Shown: positions 1-14,286, numbered from the stretch's first letter. The stretch is DNA of 64,000 nucleotides from Halomonas smyrnensis AAD6 (GCF_000265245.1 NZ_AJKS02000007.1:67998-131997), one strand, 5' to 3'. Program-made: numbers and translations. Notes: generated by a model not told the origin, from the letters alone.

Positions 1-156
1 GCCGAGTTCTCGAAGGCCAATGGGCGATACTTCGACAACGACGCCAAGCGCTTCGCATCGCCCCATGCCGATGCACTGAACGCCGAGACATGCATGAGGG
101 TCGTGGCGACCATCGACGGCATGACGGGCTGCACGCCCAGGCCGGCCAGCGAATGA
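1..156 (+). CDS. Short-chain dehydrogenase/reductase, C-terminal end (partial)
   Basis: The last 51 codons of a gene that starts before the window; reading frame 1 is open to a TGA at 154-156. The peptide contains GRYFDNDAKRFASPHADAL, which resembles the C-terminal tail of protochlorophyllide-reductase-like short-chain dehydrogenases, where a YFDND(x)GRFxxPHPDAL segment precedes a helix. The Rossmann core and catalytic Tyr-Lys lie outside the window, so substrate cannot be judged. It converges on the flavin monooxygenase gene and a perfect hairpin follows the stop codon. Confidence 0.6.
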   Translation, partial: AEFSKANGRYFDNDAKRFASPHADALNAETCMRVVATIDGMTGCTPRPASE

Positions 157-166
157 CAGGGCGCGC

Positions 167-196
167 GGCCCGCTCCGTGGCGAAACGGAGCGGGCC
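167..196. terminator. Bidirectional hairpin between convergent genes
   Basis: A perfect 12-bp inverted repeat, GGCCCGCTCCGT and ACGGAGCGGGCC, is separated by 6 nt and sits between the stop codons of the convergent dehydrogenase and monooxygenase genes. No T-run follows on either strand, so it is a stem-only terminator candidate. Confidence 0.6.
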
Positions 197-231
197 GGCG
201 CGTCATGGGCTGCCGCTGAGTGCGAGCCGGA

Positions 232-2028
232 TCAACTCAGGTGATTGACCTCCTGCAGGCCATAGACGGGCGTCGGAATGCCCTCCTGACGGGCCTTGAG
301 CTGCAGCGCCAGGTAGTGGGAGTAGTGGCGGGACTGATGCAGGTTGCCGCCGTGGAACCACAGCGCCTGCTGCTGGGTTGGCTTCCACATGTTGCGTAGC
401 TCGCCCTCCCAGGGCCCCGGGTCCTTGGGCGTGTCGGAACCGAGTCCCCAGCACTTGCCGACCTTGTCGGCGACGTCCTGGGAAATGATCCGGGCCGCCC
501 AGCCGTTCATCGAGCCGTAGCCAGTGGCGTAGACGATCAGGTCCGCGGGCAGCTCCGAGCCGTCGGTCAGGGTCACCGAGTGCGGGTTGATGCGCTCGAT
601 GCTCACGTCGCTGCGCAGCTTGATGTCGCCGTTGGCCACCAGCTCGCAGGCGCCCACGTCGATGTAGTAGCCGGAGCCGCGACGCAGGTACTTCAGGAAC
701 AGCCCCGAGTCGTCGGCGCCGAAGTCGAGCAGGAAGCCGGCCGCCTCGAGCCGGCGATAGAAGTCGGCGTCGCGCTCGCGGATGGCATCGAAGGCCGGAC
801 GCTGGAAGTCCGGCAGCACCTTGTAGGGAATCGAGGCGAAGATCAGGTCGGCCTTGTGATGGTCGATGCCGTTCTGCAGCGCCTGCTCGGAGTACAGCGG
901 CCCCAGCGCCTCTTCCATCAGCGAGTCGGACTTCACCACGTGGGTGGAGGAACGCTGCAACATGGTCACGTCGGCGTCGTGCTCCCACAGCGCCGCGCAG
1001 ATGTCGTGGGCGGAGTTGTTGGCGCCCACCACCACGACCCTCTTGCCGCGATAGGCATCCGGCCCCGGGTGCTGGCTGGAGTGCTGCTGCTCGCCCTCGA
1101 AGGTCTCGGCACCGGGGAACTGCGGCACGTTGGGCATGCCGGACATGCCGGTGGCCAGCACCAGCTGCTTCGGCCGCAGGGTCACGCGCTCGCCGTCGCG
1201 ATTGACCTCGACCACCCACTCGCCGCTGGCCTCGTCGAAGCGCGCGCTCTCGCACTCGGTGGAGTTCCAGTAGTTGAGCTCCATCACCTTGGTGTACATC
1301 TCCAGCCAGTCGCCGACCTTGTCCTTCGGCGCGAACACCGGCCAGTTGTCCGGGAAGGGAAGGTAGGGCATGTGGTCGTACCAGACCGGATCGTGCAGGC
1401 ACAGCGACTTGTAGCGGTTGCGCCAGGAGTCCCCCGCCCGCGGATTCTTCTCGATCACGATGGTCGGCACGTTCATCTGCCGCAGGCGCGCCGCCAGGCC
1501 GATGCCGCCCTGACCGCCGCCGATGATCACGCAGTAGGGCTGACGCTCGTAGCCGAGCTCGGCCTCCTCGCGCTGGCGGGCCTCCAGCCAGGTCTCGCGT
1601 GCCTTGTTGGCGCCGTGTTCGGCGCCCATGGGACGCTTGAGGCCGCTGGGCTCGGGGAAGTCCCTGAGCTCGCTCATGACGGTCAGCAGCGTCCAGCAGC
1701 GGCCGTCCTTCAGGCGCAGCAGGCCCTTGCCCCGCGCCTCGGCGGTCTCGAAGGTGAACCAGGCCTCGACGACGCCACCGGCCTCACTGGCCTCGCCGTC
1801 CAGCTGCCAGTTCGAGGGCGCGACGCGATCCAGCGTCGCATCGAGCATCGACTGGATCTCGTCCGGGCCTTCCAGCGTCTTGAGGTTCCAGGTGAAGGCG
1901 ACCAGGTCGCGCCAGTAGCATTCCTCGCCGAACAGCGAGAGGACTCGCGCGATATCGCGGCGCGTCAGGGCGGCATCGAAGTCATCGAGCCATTGCCGGG
2001 CGATCTGAGTGGGCGTGCGTGCGGTCAT
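232..2028 (-). CDS. Flavin-containing monooxygenase with N-terminal SnoaL-like domain
   Basis: A 598-residue NAD(P)/FAD-dependent oxidoreductase. Residues about 10-120 look like a SnoaL/NTF2-type domain, a common N-terminal extension in one bacterial FMO group. The FAD motif GGGQGG is at residues 170-175. A degenerate FMO/Baeyer-Villiger fingerprint FEGEQQHSSQH begins at 310, with His in place of the final Trp/Tyr. The NADPH site reads VGANNSA at 334-340. The ATG at 2026-2028 is preceded by GGAGAG. The gene is divergent from a sigma-54 activator, and a -24/-12 promoter lies about 60 bp upstream, so induction by that activator is likely. The substrate is unknown; N- or S-oxygenation or Baeyer-Villiger chemistry are all possible. 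Confidence 0.85.
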   Translation of the reverse strand: MTARTPTQIARQWLDDFDAALTRRDIARVLSLFGEECYWRDLVAFTWNLKTLEGPDEIQSMLDATLDRVAPSNWQLDGEASEAGGVVEAWFTFETAEARGKGLLRLKDGRCWTLLTVMSELRDFPEPSGLKRPMGAEHGANKARETWLEARQREEAELGYERQPYCVIIGGGQGGIGLAARLRQMNVPTIVIEKNPRAGDSWRNRYKSLCLHDPVWYDHMPYLPFPDNWPVFAPKDKVGDWLEMYTKVMELNYWNSTECESARFDEASGEWVVEVNRDGERVTLRPKQLVLATGMSGMPNVPQFPGAETFEGEQQHSSQHPGPDAYRGKRVVVVGANNSAHDICAALWEHDADVTMLQRSSTHVVKSDSLMEEALGPLYSEQALQNGIDHHKADLIFASIPYKVLPDFQRPAFDAIRERDADFYRRLEAAGFLLDFGADDSGLFLKYLRRGSGYYIDVGACELVANGDIKLRSDVSIERINPHSVTLTDGSELPADLIVYATGYGSMNGWAARIISQDVADKVGKCWGLGSDTPKDPGPWEGELRNMWKPTQQQALWFHGGNLHQSRHYSHYLALQLKARQEGIPTPVYGLQEVNHLS

Positions 2029-2089
2029 GGCGTCTCTCCGCTTGTTATTGGTGATGTGTGATCGTTATCGGGTCACGCCCCCAGTCACT

Positions 2090-2105
2090 GGCAGCATTCG
2101 TGCCA
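2090..2105 (-). promoter_or_regulatory. Sigma-54 (-24/-12) promoter of the monooxygenase gene
   Basis: On the minus strand the 16-mer TGGCACGAATGCTGCC matches the RpoN consensus TGGCAYRN4TTGCW at every -24 position. It keeps the invariant GG and GC with exactly 10 nt between them. The expected start site is near 2079, leaving a leader of about 50 nt. The divergent neighbour encodes a sigma-54 activator, which supports the call. Confidence 0.75.
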
Positions 2106-2124
2106 GATCGTCATGTATAGATAG

Positions 2125-2137
2125 CAAGGCACTGATA
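2125..2137 (-). promoter_or_regulatory. Candidate IHF site
   Basis: The minus strand reads TATCAGTGCCTTG, one mismatch from the IHF consensus WATCAAN4TTR, inside the most A/T-rich stretch of the intergenic region. It sits between the -24/-12 element and the upstream hexamer cluster, where IHF bends DNA at sigma-54 promoters. The match is short and could be chance. Confidence 0.4.
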
Positions 2138-2194
2138 AAAAAGATAAAAGCTCAACCATCACGCGCCGGATCGACACGCCAGTGCACGGCGCGA

Positions 2195-2244
2195 TGTCAC
2201 AGCTGTACCCCGTACGCCGTGACAGCCCGCGTTACACCTGTCAC
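2195..2244. promoter_or_regulatory. Candidate upstream activator sites (TGTCAC/GTGACA half-sites)
   Basis: Three copies of one hexamer occur within 50 bp: TGTCAC at 2195-2200, its inverse GTGACA at 2219-2224, and TGTCAC at 2239-2244. They lie about 115-165 bp upstream of the predicted monooxygenase start site, the usual distance for bacterial enhancer-binding protein sites, and close to the activator gene itself. The binding specificity of this regulator is not known, so the assignment is inferred. Confidence 0.45.
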
Positions 2245-2371
2245 CCCCGACCAAGGGCGAAGCCCGCGCCGATTGACGCCCGCGCCCAGCGGCATAGGCT
2301 GAACGGAGCGCATCGACACATCACAACAACATCACAAGAGCCGCCATCAGGCGGCCCGAGCGGAGGCCGCC

Positions 2372-4354
<1,983 letters not shown>

Positions 4355-4661
4355 GGCACCAGGGCGGCGGATGCTCCCCTGCTTCCGCCGCCTCCCGCTT
4401 GCGCCGACTCACTGCGCTAACTCACTCCGCCCCCTCGCCGCCCTTCACTCCGGTTCTTCCTGATGCCGTCCGGCTTCTATGCTCAAGGCAGGGCTCTTCT
4501 CGATCACGGCCCTTCACTATCGTCATCCTGCACGATCACGACCTTGGTCTAGGCCCCAAAGGCTGCACTTTACGTTAACGTCAACCAATCCTAGGCTGGA
4601 CCAGAACAGCCGAGCACTCGAACGCTCCCGGACCGACACACAACGAACGGAGATCGCCGCC
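4355..4661 (+). other. Intergenic region upstream of the liu operon
   Basis: A 307-nt gap without a convincing gene. Its only clear element is the LiuR-like palindrome at 4569-4584. The segment 4370-4450 is C-rich with no T-run hairpin, so no intrinsic terminator for the activator gene is evident. Confidence 0.5.
4569..4584. promoter_or_regulatory. LiuR-type operator at the liu promoter
   Basis: The 16-mer TTTACGTTAACGTCAA is a palindrome with one mismatch (TTTACGTT against AACGTCAA). From memory it resembles the motif reported for the MerR-family regulator LiuR in gammaproteobacteria. It lies 78 bp upstream of the first liu start codon. A weak TAGGCT at 4592-4597 could be the -10. No liuR gene is present in this window. 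Confidence 0.6.
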
Positions 4662-5831
4662 ATGCACGCCCCCTATACCCCCCTCGACTTCGGCCTCGAC
4701 GACGAGCTCAACATGCTGCGCGATCACGTCAACGCCTTCGCCCGCGACGAGATCGCCCCGCGCGCCGCCGAGATCGACGCGAACAACGCCTTCCCAGCCG
4801 ACCTGTGGCGGAAGTTCGGCGACATGGGCCTGCTCGGCATCACCGTGCCCGAGGAGGACGGCGGCGCCGGCATGGGCTATCTCGCCCACTGCATCGCCAT
4901 GGAGGAGATCTCCCGGGCCAGCGCCTCGGTGGGGCTCTCCTACGGGGCCCACTCCAACCTGTGCGTGAACCAGCTCAAGCTCAACGGCTCGGCCTCCCAG
5001 AAGGCGAAGTACCTGCCGAGGCTGATCAGCGGCGAGCACGTGGGGGCGCTGGCCATGTCCGAGCCGGGTGCCGGCTCCGACGTGGTGTCCATGAAGCTGC
5101 GCGCCCGCCAGGAGGGCGACCGCTTCATCCTCGACGGCAACAAGATGTGGATCACCAACGGCCCCGACGCCGACGTGCTGGTGGTCTACGCCAAGACCGA
5201 TCCCGACGCCGGCTCCAAGGGCATCACCGCCTTCATCATCGAGAAGGACATGCCCGGCTTCTCCACCGCCCAGAAGCTCGACAAGCTCGGCATGCGCGGC
5301 TCCAACACCTGCGAGCTGGTGTTCCAGGGCTGCGAGGTGCCGGCCGAGAACGTGCTCGGCGAGGTCAACAAGGGCGCGCGGGTGCTGATGAGCGGGCTCG
5401 ACTTCGAGCGCACCGTGCTGGCCGCCGGCCCCATCGGCATCATGCAGGCCGCCATGGACGTGGTGGTGCCCTATATCCACGAGCGCAGGCAGTTCGACCA
5501 GGCCATCGGCGAGTTCCAGCTGGTCCAGGGCAAGGTGGCCGACATGCTCACCACCCTGAATGCCTGCCGCGCCTATCTCTACGCCGTGGCCGGCGCCTGC
5601 GACCGGGGCCACACCTCACGCAAGGACGCCGCCGGCGTGATCCTCTACTGCGCCGAGAAGGCCACCCAGGTGGCGCTGGACGCCATCCAGCTGCTCGGCG
5701 GCAACGGCTACATCAACGAATACCCCACCGGCCGGCTGCTGCGCGACGCCAAGCTCTACGAGATCGGCGCCGGCACCAGCGAGATTCGCCGCATGCTGAT
5801 CGGCCGCGAGGTCTTCAACGAATCCGCTTGA
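4662..5831 (+). CDS. liuA: Isovaleryl-CoA dehydrogenase
   Basis: A 389-residue acyl-CoA dehydrogenase that oxidises isovaleryl-CoA to 3-methylcrotonyl-CoA, passing electrons to ETF. The deciding residue is Glu249 in LMSGLDFER, the position of the catalytic base in isovaleryl-CoA dehydrogenases. The usual acyl-CoA dehydrogenase base near the C-terminus is replaced by Gly in [12 protein letters not shown], as expected for this subfamily. Family signatures [10 protein letters not shown] and QLLGGNGY are present. The frame is open further upstream, but the ATG at 4662 has GGAG at 4649-4652 and gives the family length. It is the first gene of the operon, behind the LiuR-like operator. Confidence 0.95.
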   Translation: MHAPYTPLDFGLDDELNMLRDHVNAFARDEIAPRAAEIDANNAFPADLWRKFGDMGLLGITVPEEDGGAGMGYLAHCIAMEEISRASASVGLSYGAHSNLCVNQLKLNGSASQKAKYLPRLISGEHVGALAMSEPGAGSDVVSMKLRARQEGDRFILDGNKMWITNGPDADVLVVYAKTDPDAGSKGITAFIIEKDMPGFSTAQKLDKLGMRGSNTCELVFQGCEVPAENVLGEVNKGARVLMSGLDFERTVLAAGPIGIMQAAMDVVVPYIHERRQFDQAIGEFQLVQGKVADMLTTLNACRAYLYAVAGACDRGHTSRKDAAGVILYCAEKATQVALDAIQLLGGNGYINEYPTGRLLRDAKLYEIGAGTSEIRRMLIGREVFNESA

Positions 5832-5887
5832 GGGGACGGCGGCGCTCATCCCGCTAGTTCATCGGTGAGGTACTGAAGGAGCCATTG

Positions 5888-7495
<1,608 letters not shown>

Positions 7496-7506
7496 GGGAG
7501 ATCGCC

Positions 7507-8342
7507 ATGCACACCGACACCGAATCCCGCCCCCCGATGTGCCACCTCGAGATCGACAACCGCGGCGTGGCCCGGTTGACCCTCGACCGCCTCGAGGTCC
7601 ACAACGCCTTCGACGACCACCTGATCGGCGAGCTCAACGACCACCTGCGCCGCGCCGGCGAGCTCGCCCACCGCGGCGAGGTGCGCCTGCTGGTGCTGGC
7701 CTCGAAAGGCAGGAACTTCTCCGCCGGCGCCGATCTGCACTGGATGAAGCGCATGGCCGACTACGACTTCGAGGACAACCTGGCCGACGCCCGCGAGCTC
7801 TCGGCGCTGATGCACGGCCTCGACACCCTGCCCTGCCCGACCGTGTGCCGCGTGCAGGGCGCGGCCTTCGGTGGCGCCGTTGGCCTGGCCGCCTGCTGCG
7901 ACATCGTCGTCGCCTCCGAGAAGGCCCGCTTCTGCCTCTCCGAGGTCCGGATCGGCCTGTCGCCGGCGGTGATCAGCCCCTACGTGCAGCGCGCCATCGG
8001 CGAGCGGCAGCTGCGCCGCTACGCCCTGACCGCCGAGGTCATCGACGCCGCCACCGCCCAGAAGCTGGACCTCGCCCACTGCGTGGTCGAGCCCGACGCC
8101 CTGGACGCCACCGTCGACGCCATGATCGACACCCTGCTGGCCACCTCGCCCCAGGCCAGCCGCGCCACCAAGGCGCTGCTGGCCGAGGTCGCCCGCGAGC
8201 CCGACAGCAACGCCACCCGCGACCACACCTGCCGCATCATCAGCGAGCTGCGGGTGAGCCACGAGGGCCAGGAAGGCCTGGCCAGCTTCTTCGAAAAACG
8301 CCGCCCCGCCTGGGCCCCGGATTCCGACACGGAGCGCCATTC

Positions 8343-8346
<4 letters not shown>
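7507..8346 (+). CDS. liuC: Methylglutaconyl-CoA hydratase
   Basis: A 279-residue enoyl-CoA hydratase/isomerase family protein that hydrates 3-methylglutaconyl-CoA to HMG-CoA. The crotonase oxyanion loops are visible as NFSAGADLHWM and GAAFGGAVGLAACCDI, followed by FCLSEVRIGLSPAVISPYV. The reading frame is open far upstream inside liuB, but the ATG at 7507 has GGGAG just before it and starts a protein of normal length. Its TGA overlaps the liuD ATG by 4 nt, indicating translational coupling. Confidence 0.93.
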
Positions 8347-10391
<2,045 letters not shown>

Positions 10392-10394
10392 GCC

Positions 10395-11294
10395 ATGACA
10401 TTCCCCACCCACGTTCGCCTGGTCGAGGTCGGCCCCCGCGACGGGCTGCAGAACGAGCCCGAGGCGATCGACACCGGCACCAAGCTGGCCCTGATCGACC
10501 GCCTGGGCGCGGCGGGCATCACCCACATCGAGGCGGCGAGCTTCGTCTCCCCCAGGTGGGTACCGCAAATGGCAGACCATCGCGAGGTGATGCACGGCCT
10601 GCGCCGCCACCAGGGTGTGACCTACTCCGCCCTCACGCCCAACCTCAAGGGCCTGGAAACCGCGCTGGAGTGCGGCGTCGACGAGGTCGCGGTGTTCGGC
10701 GCCGCCTCCGAGGCGTTCTCGCGGAAGAACATCAACTGCTCGGTGGCGGAATCGCTCGAGCGCTTCGCCCCGGTGCTGGAGCGCGCCCGCGAAGCCAACG
10801 TCCGCGTGCGCGGCTACGTCTCCTGCGTGCTCGGCTGCCCCTACGAGGGCGAGATCGCCCCCGCCAGGGTGGCCGAGGTCGCCAGGGCGCTGCATGAGAT
10901 GGGCTGCTACGAGGTCTCGCTGGGCGACACCATCGGCACCGGCACCCCGCTCAAGGCCAAGCGCATGCTGGAAGCCGTGGCCCGCGCGGTGCCGCTCGAG
11001 CGCCTCGGCGCCCACTTCCACGACACCTACGGCCAGGCGCTGGCCAACCTCTACGCCGTGCTCGAGGAGGGCATCGCGGTGATCGACAGCTCCGTGGCCG
11101 GGCTCGGCGGCTGCCCGTATGCGAAGGGCGCCTCGGGCAACGTGGCAAGCGAAGACGTGGTCTACCTGCTCAACGGCCTCGGCATCGCGCACGGCGTCGA
11201 CCTCGAGAAGCTCGCCGCTACCGGCAGCTGGATCACCCGCGCCATCGACCGGCCCAACCGGTCCAAGGCGGGCGTGGCGCTAGCCGCGAAGTAA
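10395..11294 (+). CDS. liuE: Hydroxymethylglutaryl-CoA lyase
   Basis: A 299-residue TIM-barrel lyase that splits HMG-CoA into acetoacetate and acetyl-CoA, the last step of leucine breakdown. It shows VEVGPRDGLQNE at the N-terminus, the family signature SVAGLGGCPYAKGASGN with the active-site Cys, and metal-binding HFHDTYGQ. It starts 3 nt after liuD with GGAGGA before the ATG. The last 50 nt before its final codons recur almost identically at 16808-16857, out of context, suggesting an insertion event at this 3' end. Confidence 0.95.
   Translation: MTFPTHVRLVEVGPRDGLQNEPEAIDTGTKLALIDRLGAAGITHIEAASFVSPRWVPQMADHREVMHGLRRHQGVTYSALTPNLKGLETALECGVDEVAVFGAASEAFSRKNINCSVAESLERFAPVLERAREANVRVRGYVSCVLGCPYEGEIAPARVAEVARALHEMGCYEVSLGDTIGTGTPLKAKRMLEAVARAVPLERLGAHFHDTYGQALANLYAVLEEGIAVIDSSVAGLGGCPYAKGASGNVASEDVVYLLNGLGIAHGVDLEKLAATGSWITRAIDRPNRSKAGVALAAK
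11238..11287. repeat. Direct repeat copy A (3' end of liuE)
   Basis: Fifty bases inside liuE are repeated in the same orientation at 16808-16857 with 48 of 50 identical; the mismatches are at 11261 and 11282. In both copies a stop codon follows at the same distance and in the same frame (TAA here, TAG in copy B). The two copies bracket a 5.5-kb accessory block, as left and right junctions of an inserted element would. Confidence 0.85.
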
Positions 11295-11325
11295 GCGCCC
11301 CAACCGCCGCGCCCAAAACGACACG

Positions 11326-11357
11326 CCCCCGAACCGGATAAACGGCTCGGAGCTTTG
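11326..11357 (+). terminator. Probable liu operon terminator
   Basis: An imperfect stem (CCCCGAACCG against CGGCTCGGAG, 8 of 10 pairs) followed by CTTTGCTT, 31 bp after the liuE stop. It resembles the perfect hairpins used elsewhere in this window but is degraded. Confidence 0.45.
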
Positions 11358-11361
11358 CTTG

Positions 11362-12054
11362 TCAGGCGGAAGAGGCCCCGCTGTGCGCAAGCGCCGACGG
11401 CGTCCGGCACCCCACGATGGCCGGGGCCTCCTGGATCAGCGCTTCATCTTCGAGCGCCGCCACCATGAAGCGGGCGAAATCCACCCGGCGGGTGAGGTTG
11501 CTGGCGAGGATGGGATCGCCGACATGCCGGGACCACACCGGCAGGCCCTGGCTCTCGCCCTCCTCAAGATCGCTGCCCCGCACGACGGTCCAGCGGGTAT
11601 CGTTTTCGAACACGCGCCGGCAGGCCTCGACCTGATCATCCAGGTCCGCGAAGCGGGTCAGGCGCGCGAGCCAGCCGAAGACCGCCACGACGGCCTTGAA
11701 CCTCCAGGGGTAGACGTCCTGGCCATCGCGGGAGATATGCCAGCCACAGGAAAAGACGAGGCGCGCCCCCGGCCGGGCGTGGTCGAGCACCGCCTGAGCG
11801 GTTCCTGTCGCGTACTGCTGAACGCCCCAGGGCACCAGCACCGTCAGCACACCGTCGCAGCCGGCGACCGCCTGCTTGATCACCGCCGGATCGTTCGTCG
11901 CGCCGGGCACGATTGTCATGCGCCCCTCGAAGGCGACGAGCTTGCCCACGCTCTTCTCCCGGCACACCCCGACCACCTCGTCACCCCGCTCGAGCGCCTG
12001 TTGCACCATGTACCGGCCGAGCTTGCCCGACGCCCCGACAATGCAGACCTTCAT
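11362..12054 (-). CDS. NAD(P)-binding NmrA/epimerase-type protein
   Basis: About 230 residues starting MKVCIVGASGKLGRYM, an N-terminal nucleotide-binding GxxGxxG Rossmann motif of the NmrA-like atypical short-chain dehydrogenase family. No catalytic YxxxK is obvious, as in NmrA-like redox sensors or quinone reductases. Two ATGs are possible: 12081 and 12054. The latter starts directly at the Rossmann strand and has GGGGAGG upstream, so it is preferred. It is the first gene in the direct-repeat-bounded block and converges on liuE. Substrate and role are unknown. Confidence 0.75.
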   Translation of the reverse strand: MKVCIVGASGKLGRYMVQQALERGDEVVGVCREKSVGKLVAFEGRMTIVPGATNDPAVIKQAVAGCDGVLTVLVPWGVQQYATGTAQAVLDHARPGARLVFSCGWHISRDGQDVYPWRFKAVVAVFGWLARLTRFADLDDQVEACRRVFENDTRWTVVRGSDLEEGESQGLPVWSRHVGDPILASNLTRRVDFARFMVAALEDEALIQEAPAIVGCRTPSALAHSGASSA

Positions 12055-12125
12055 GACCTCACGCCTCCCCTCACCCGTCATGGCTCATGATGCCGCATTT
12101 TGCGGCTGCCCGCTGGACGTCGGCG

Positions 12126-12764
12126 TCAGGACTGACCGGCACGCCGCAACGCCATGAGGTCACCGCCGACGATGGCGTCGAGGTGACCGGTGATCTTTTC
12201 GGCACTCCAGTCCCACCAAGCGATCTCCAGCAGCGCATCGATCGTGGCGTCATCGAAGCGCTGCTTGATGACCCGCGCGGGATTTCCTCCCACGACGCTG
12301 TACGCCGGGACGTCCTCCACCACGACGGACTTGCTCGCGATGATGGCTCCACTGCCGATCTTCACGCCCGGCATGAGGATCGCCTCGTAGCCGATCCAGA
12401 CGTCATGGCCGATTTCCGTATCGCCCTTGTAGGGAAGATCGCCCTCTTCGGGCGCCGCCTTTTCCCAACCGTTGCCGAAGATGAAAAACGGATAGGTGGA
12501 AAATCCTGACACCTGGTGGTTCGCACCGTTCATGATGAACGTGACACCTTTGGCGATCGCACAGAACTTGCCTATGACCAGCTTGTCGCCAATAAAGGGA
12601 AAGTGGTAAAGCACATTGCTTTCGAACCGCTCGGTCCCTTCCGGGTCGTCGTAGTAGGTGTAGTCGCCGACCACGATGTGGTCCGAGGTAATGTAATGCT
12701 TCAGGTAACCGACTTGGGGAAATCCCTTCATCGGTGTTCTATCGTCAGGGCTAGGGCCTTTCAT
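12126..12764 (-). CDS. Vat-type xenobiotic O-acetyltransferase (left-handed beta-helix)
   Basis: A 212-residue hexapeptide-repeat acetyltransferase very like streptogramin A acetyltransferases (Vat) and the CatB group. Diagnostic segments are [29 protein letters not shown] with the catalytic His, [32 protein letters not shown] and the tail [13 protein letters not shown]. Such enzymes transfer acetyl from acetyl-CoA to streptogramin A or chloramphenicol hydroxyls; chromosomal homologues may act on other compounds. The ATG at 12764 follows GGGAGGT, which favours it over an upstream start at 12821. Its base composition is visibly lower in G+C than its neighbours, which suggests transfer. Confidence 0.85.
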   Translation of the reverse strand: MKGPSPDDRTPMKGFPQVGYLKHYITSDHIVVGDYTYYDDPEGTERFESNVLYHFPFIGDKLVIGKFCAIAKGVTFIMNGANHQVSGFSTYPFFIFGNGWEKAAPEEGDLPYKGDTEIGHDVWIGYEAILMPGVKIGSGAIIASKSVVVEDVPAYSVVGGNPARVIKQRFDDATIDALLEIAWWDWSAEKITGHLDAIVGGDLMALRRAGQS

Positions 12765-12896
12765 ATTACCTCCCGTATCAACAAGACATCTACGACGCCC
12801 GGCATCCACCACGACCAGCACATCCCCCTCGCGTCATCATGGCCGACACTGCCCCGTCGAAGGCACCTCAGGCAGCATCCTTTGTGCGCATGCCCA

Positions 12897-13202
12897 TCAC
12901 GATTTCAGATAGTCATCACAGACGTCCAATGTGTAGATCGTCCTTGATTGCACCAGGCACTCGCGCATTGTCTGACGAGACAACCGATACCGCTCGTCTG
13001 TCACATCCTTGTCCTTCTCCCACTGCTCTCGGCTTGGCCATTGGGCGTAGCCGATCAAGACATTGGGGTTATCAGAGGTATGTAGCCTGGAGCCCAGGCT
13101 GCCACAGTGCTGGTAAATCGCTTTGGTCACTTCCAGCCACGCCTCGCGAAATTCCGCTTCTTTACCATCCTTGATCTCGAACTCATACATGGCCACGAAC
13201 AT
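12897..13202 (-). CDS. Antibiotic biosynthesis monooxygenase-fold (ABM/Dabb-like) small protein
   Basis: A 101-residue protein starting MFVAMYEFEIKDGKEAEFREAW, typical of the dimeric ferredoxin-like ABM fold, with SLGSRLH and IGYAQWPSREQWE in the expected places. The ATG at 13202 has GGAGG 7 nt upstream; a longer in-frame start at 13250 lacks this. It lies in the lower-G+C part of the accessory block next to the acetyltransferase gene. Members include monooxygenases and proteins of unknown role, so only the fold is claimed. Confidence 0.7.
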   Translation of the reverse strand: MFVAMYEFEIKDGKEAEFREAWLEVTKAIYQHCGSLGSRLHTSDNPNVLIGYAQWPSREQWEKDKDVTDERYRLSRQTMRECLVQSRTIYTLDVCDDYLKS

Positions 13203-13317
13203 GATCTTTCCTCCCATCGTGGTCGGTTTCCATGCCTCCAGGATGGCCAAGGCGGCTTTCTCGTCATGGGCGCCGGGCCGTCGGCCAGATCGCTAGAGGC
13301 CCATCATACTGCCTCCC

Positions 13318-14223
13318 TCACCTCGGCCATGAAGCGGCCCGAGGAGGCGCGCCGGGCACCATTTCGGGTCTCGGGACACGGCGCGCCGCCCACTGTCCGA
13401 GCCATACCGAACCGAGGACGATCACCGCACCGCCGGCCTGCAGCGGGCTCAGCCTCTGGTCCAGCAGCATCCAGCCGAGCGCCACGGCCGTCACCGGGCT
13501 CATCATCCCGAGCATCGAGACCGCCGCCGGCTCGATGCGGGCGACGCCGCGAAACCACAGGAAATAGGTCAGGGCGGCGCCGATCAATCCAAGGTAGCAA
13601 AGGCCGACAAGGTTGGTCGTTGTCAGAGCGGGCAGCGCCGGTTCGCCGAACCAGGCCAGCGGCACCAGCAGCAGGCCGCCCGCCGTCAGCTGCCAGGCGG
13701 TGAAGGTCAGCGGCGAGACCGGTGGCTGCCACTTGCGGCTGAGCACCGTACCGGCCGCCATCGACAGGGCACCGCCGAGGCCTGCCGCCACGCCGATAGG
13801 GTCCAGCTCCGCGGCGGGGGTGAGCACCAGCAAGGCGACCCCGCCGACACCGGCCATCGCCGCCATGACCGACAGCGTCATGATCGGCATGCCCAGCAGG
13901 CCGCGCGCCAGGATCAACACGCACAACGCCTGCAGCGCGCCCAGAGTGGCCGCCACGCCACCCGGTAGCCGATAGGCCGCCACGAACAGCAGGGTCCAGA
14001 AGATCGCGAAGTTGAAGGCGCCAAGCAGCAGCACCCTGCCCCACCACTCCCTCCCTGGCAGCCGGCGGACCAGCAACAGCAGCAGCAGACCGGCAGGCAG
14101 GGCACGCAGCACGGCCAGCGTGATCGGATAGCCCTGGGGCAAGAGCTCGCTGGTGACGATATAGGTGCTGCCCCAGACGGCGGGCGCCAGGCCAGTGAGC
14201 AGCAGGTCGGTCAAGCGGTTCAT
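13318..14223 (-). CDS. EamA/DMT-family transporter
   Basis: A 301-residue membrane protein with about ten hydrophobic segments and two EamA repeats. The first carries GLAPAVWGSTYIVTSELLP and LRALPAGLLLLL, the second AAALTYFLWFRGVARIEPAAVSMLGMMSPVTAVALGW. Family members export amino acids, metabolites or drugs across the inner membrane; the substrate is not visible here. The ATG at 14223 is preferred to 14238 because GAGG lies 7 nt before it. It follows the DsbA-like gene in the same direction with a gap of 63 bp. Confidence 0.85.
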   Translation of the reverse strand: MNRLTDLLLTGLAPAVWGSTYIVTSELLPQGYPITLAVLRALPAGLLLLLLVRRLPGREWWGRVLLLGAFNFAIFWTLLFVAAYRLPGGVAATLGALQALCVLILARGLLGMPIMTLSVMAAMAGVGGVALLVLTPAAELDPIGVAAGLGGALSMAAGTVLSRKWQPPVSPLTFTAWQLTAGGLLLVPLAWFGEPALPALTTTNLVGLCYLGLIGAALTYFLWFRGVARIEPAAVSMLGMMSPVTAVALGWMLLDQRLSPLQAGGAVIVLGSVWLGQWAARRVPRPEMVPGAPPRAASWPR

Positions 14224-14286
14224 GGCGATGCCTCGCATCGGTCAGGGCACCGGGCTTTGGAAGGAAGATCAGCCCGGCGCGGGAAA

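Noticed and set aside
580..2061. A 493-codon plus-strand frame opposite the monooxygenase gene
   Set aside because: It is an antisense shadow; the minus-strand protein carries clear FAD and NADPH motifs.
12071..12352. Other short frames around the acetyltransferase gene
   Set aside because: They overlap the Vat-type gene in other frames and lack any domain signal.
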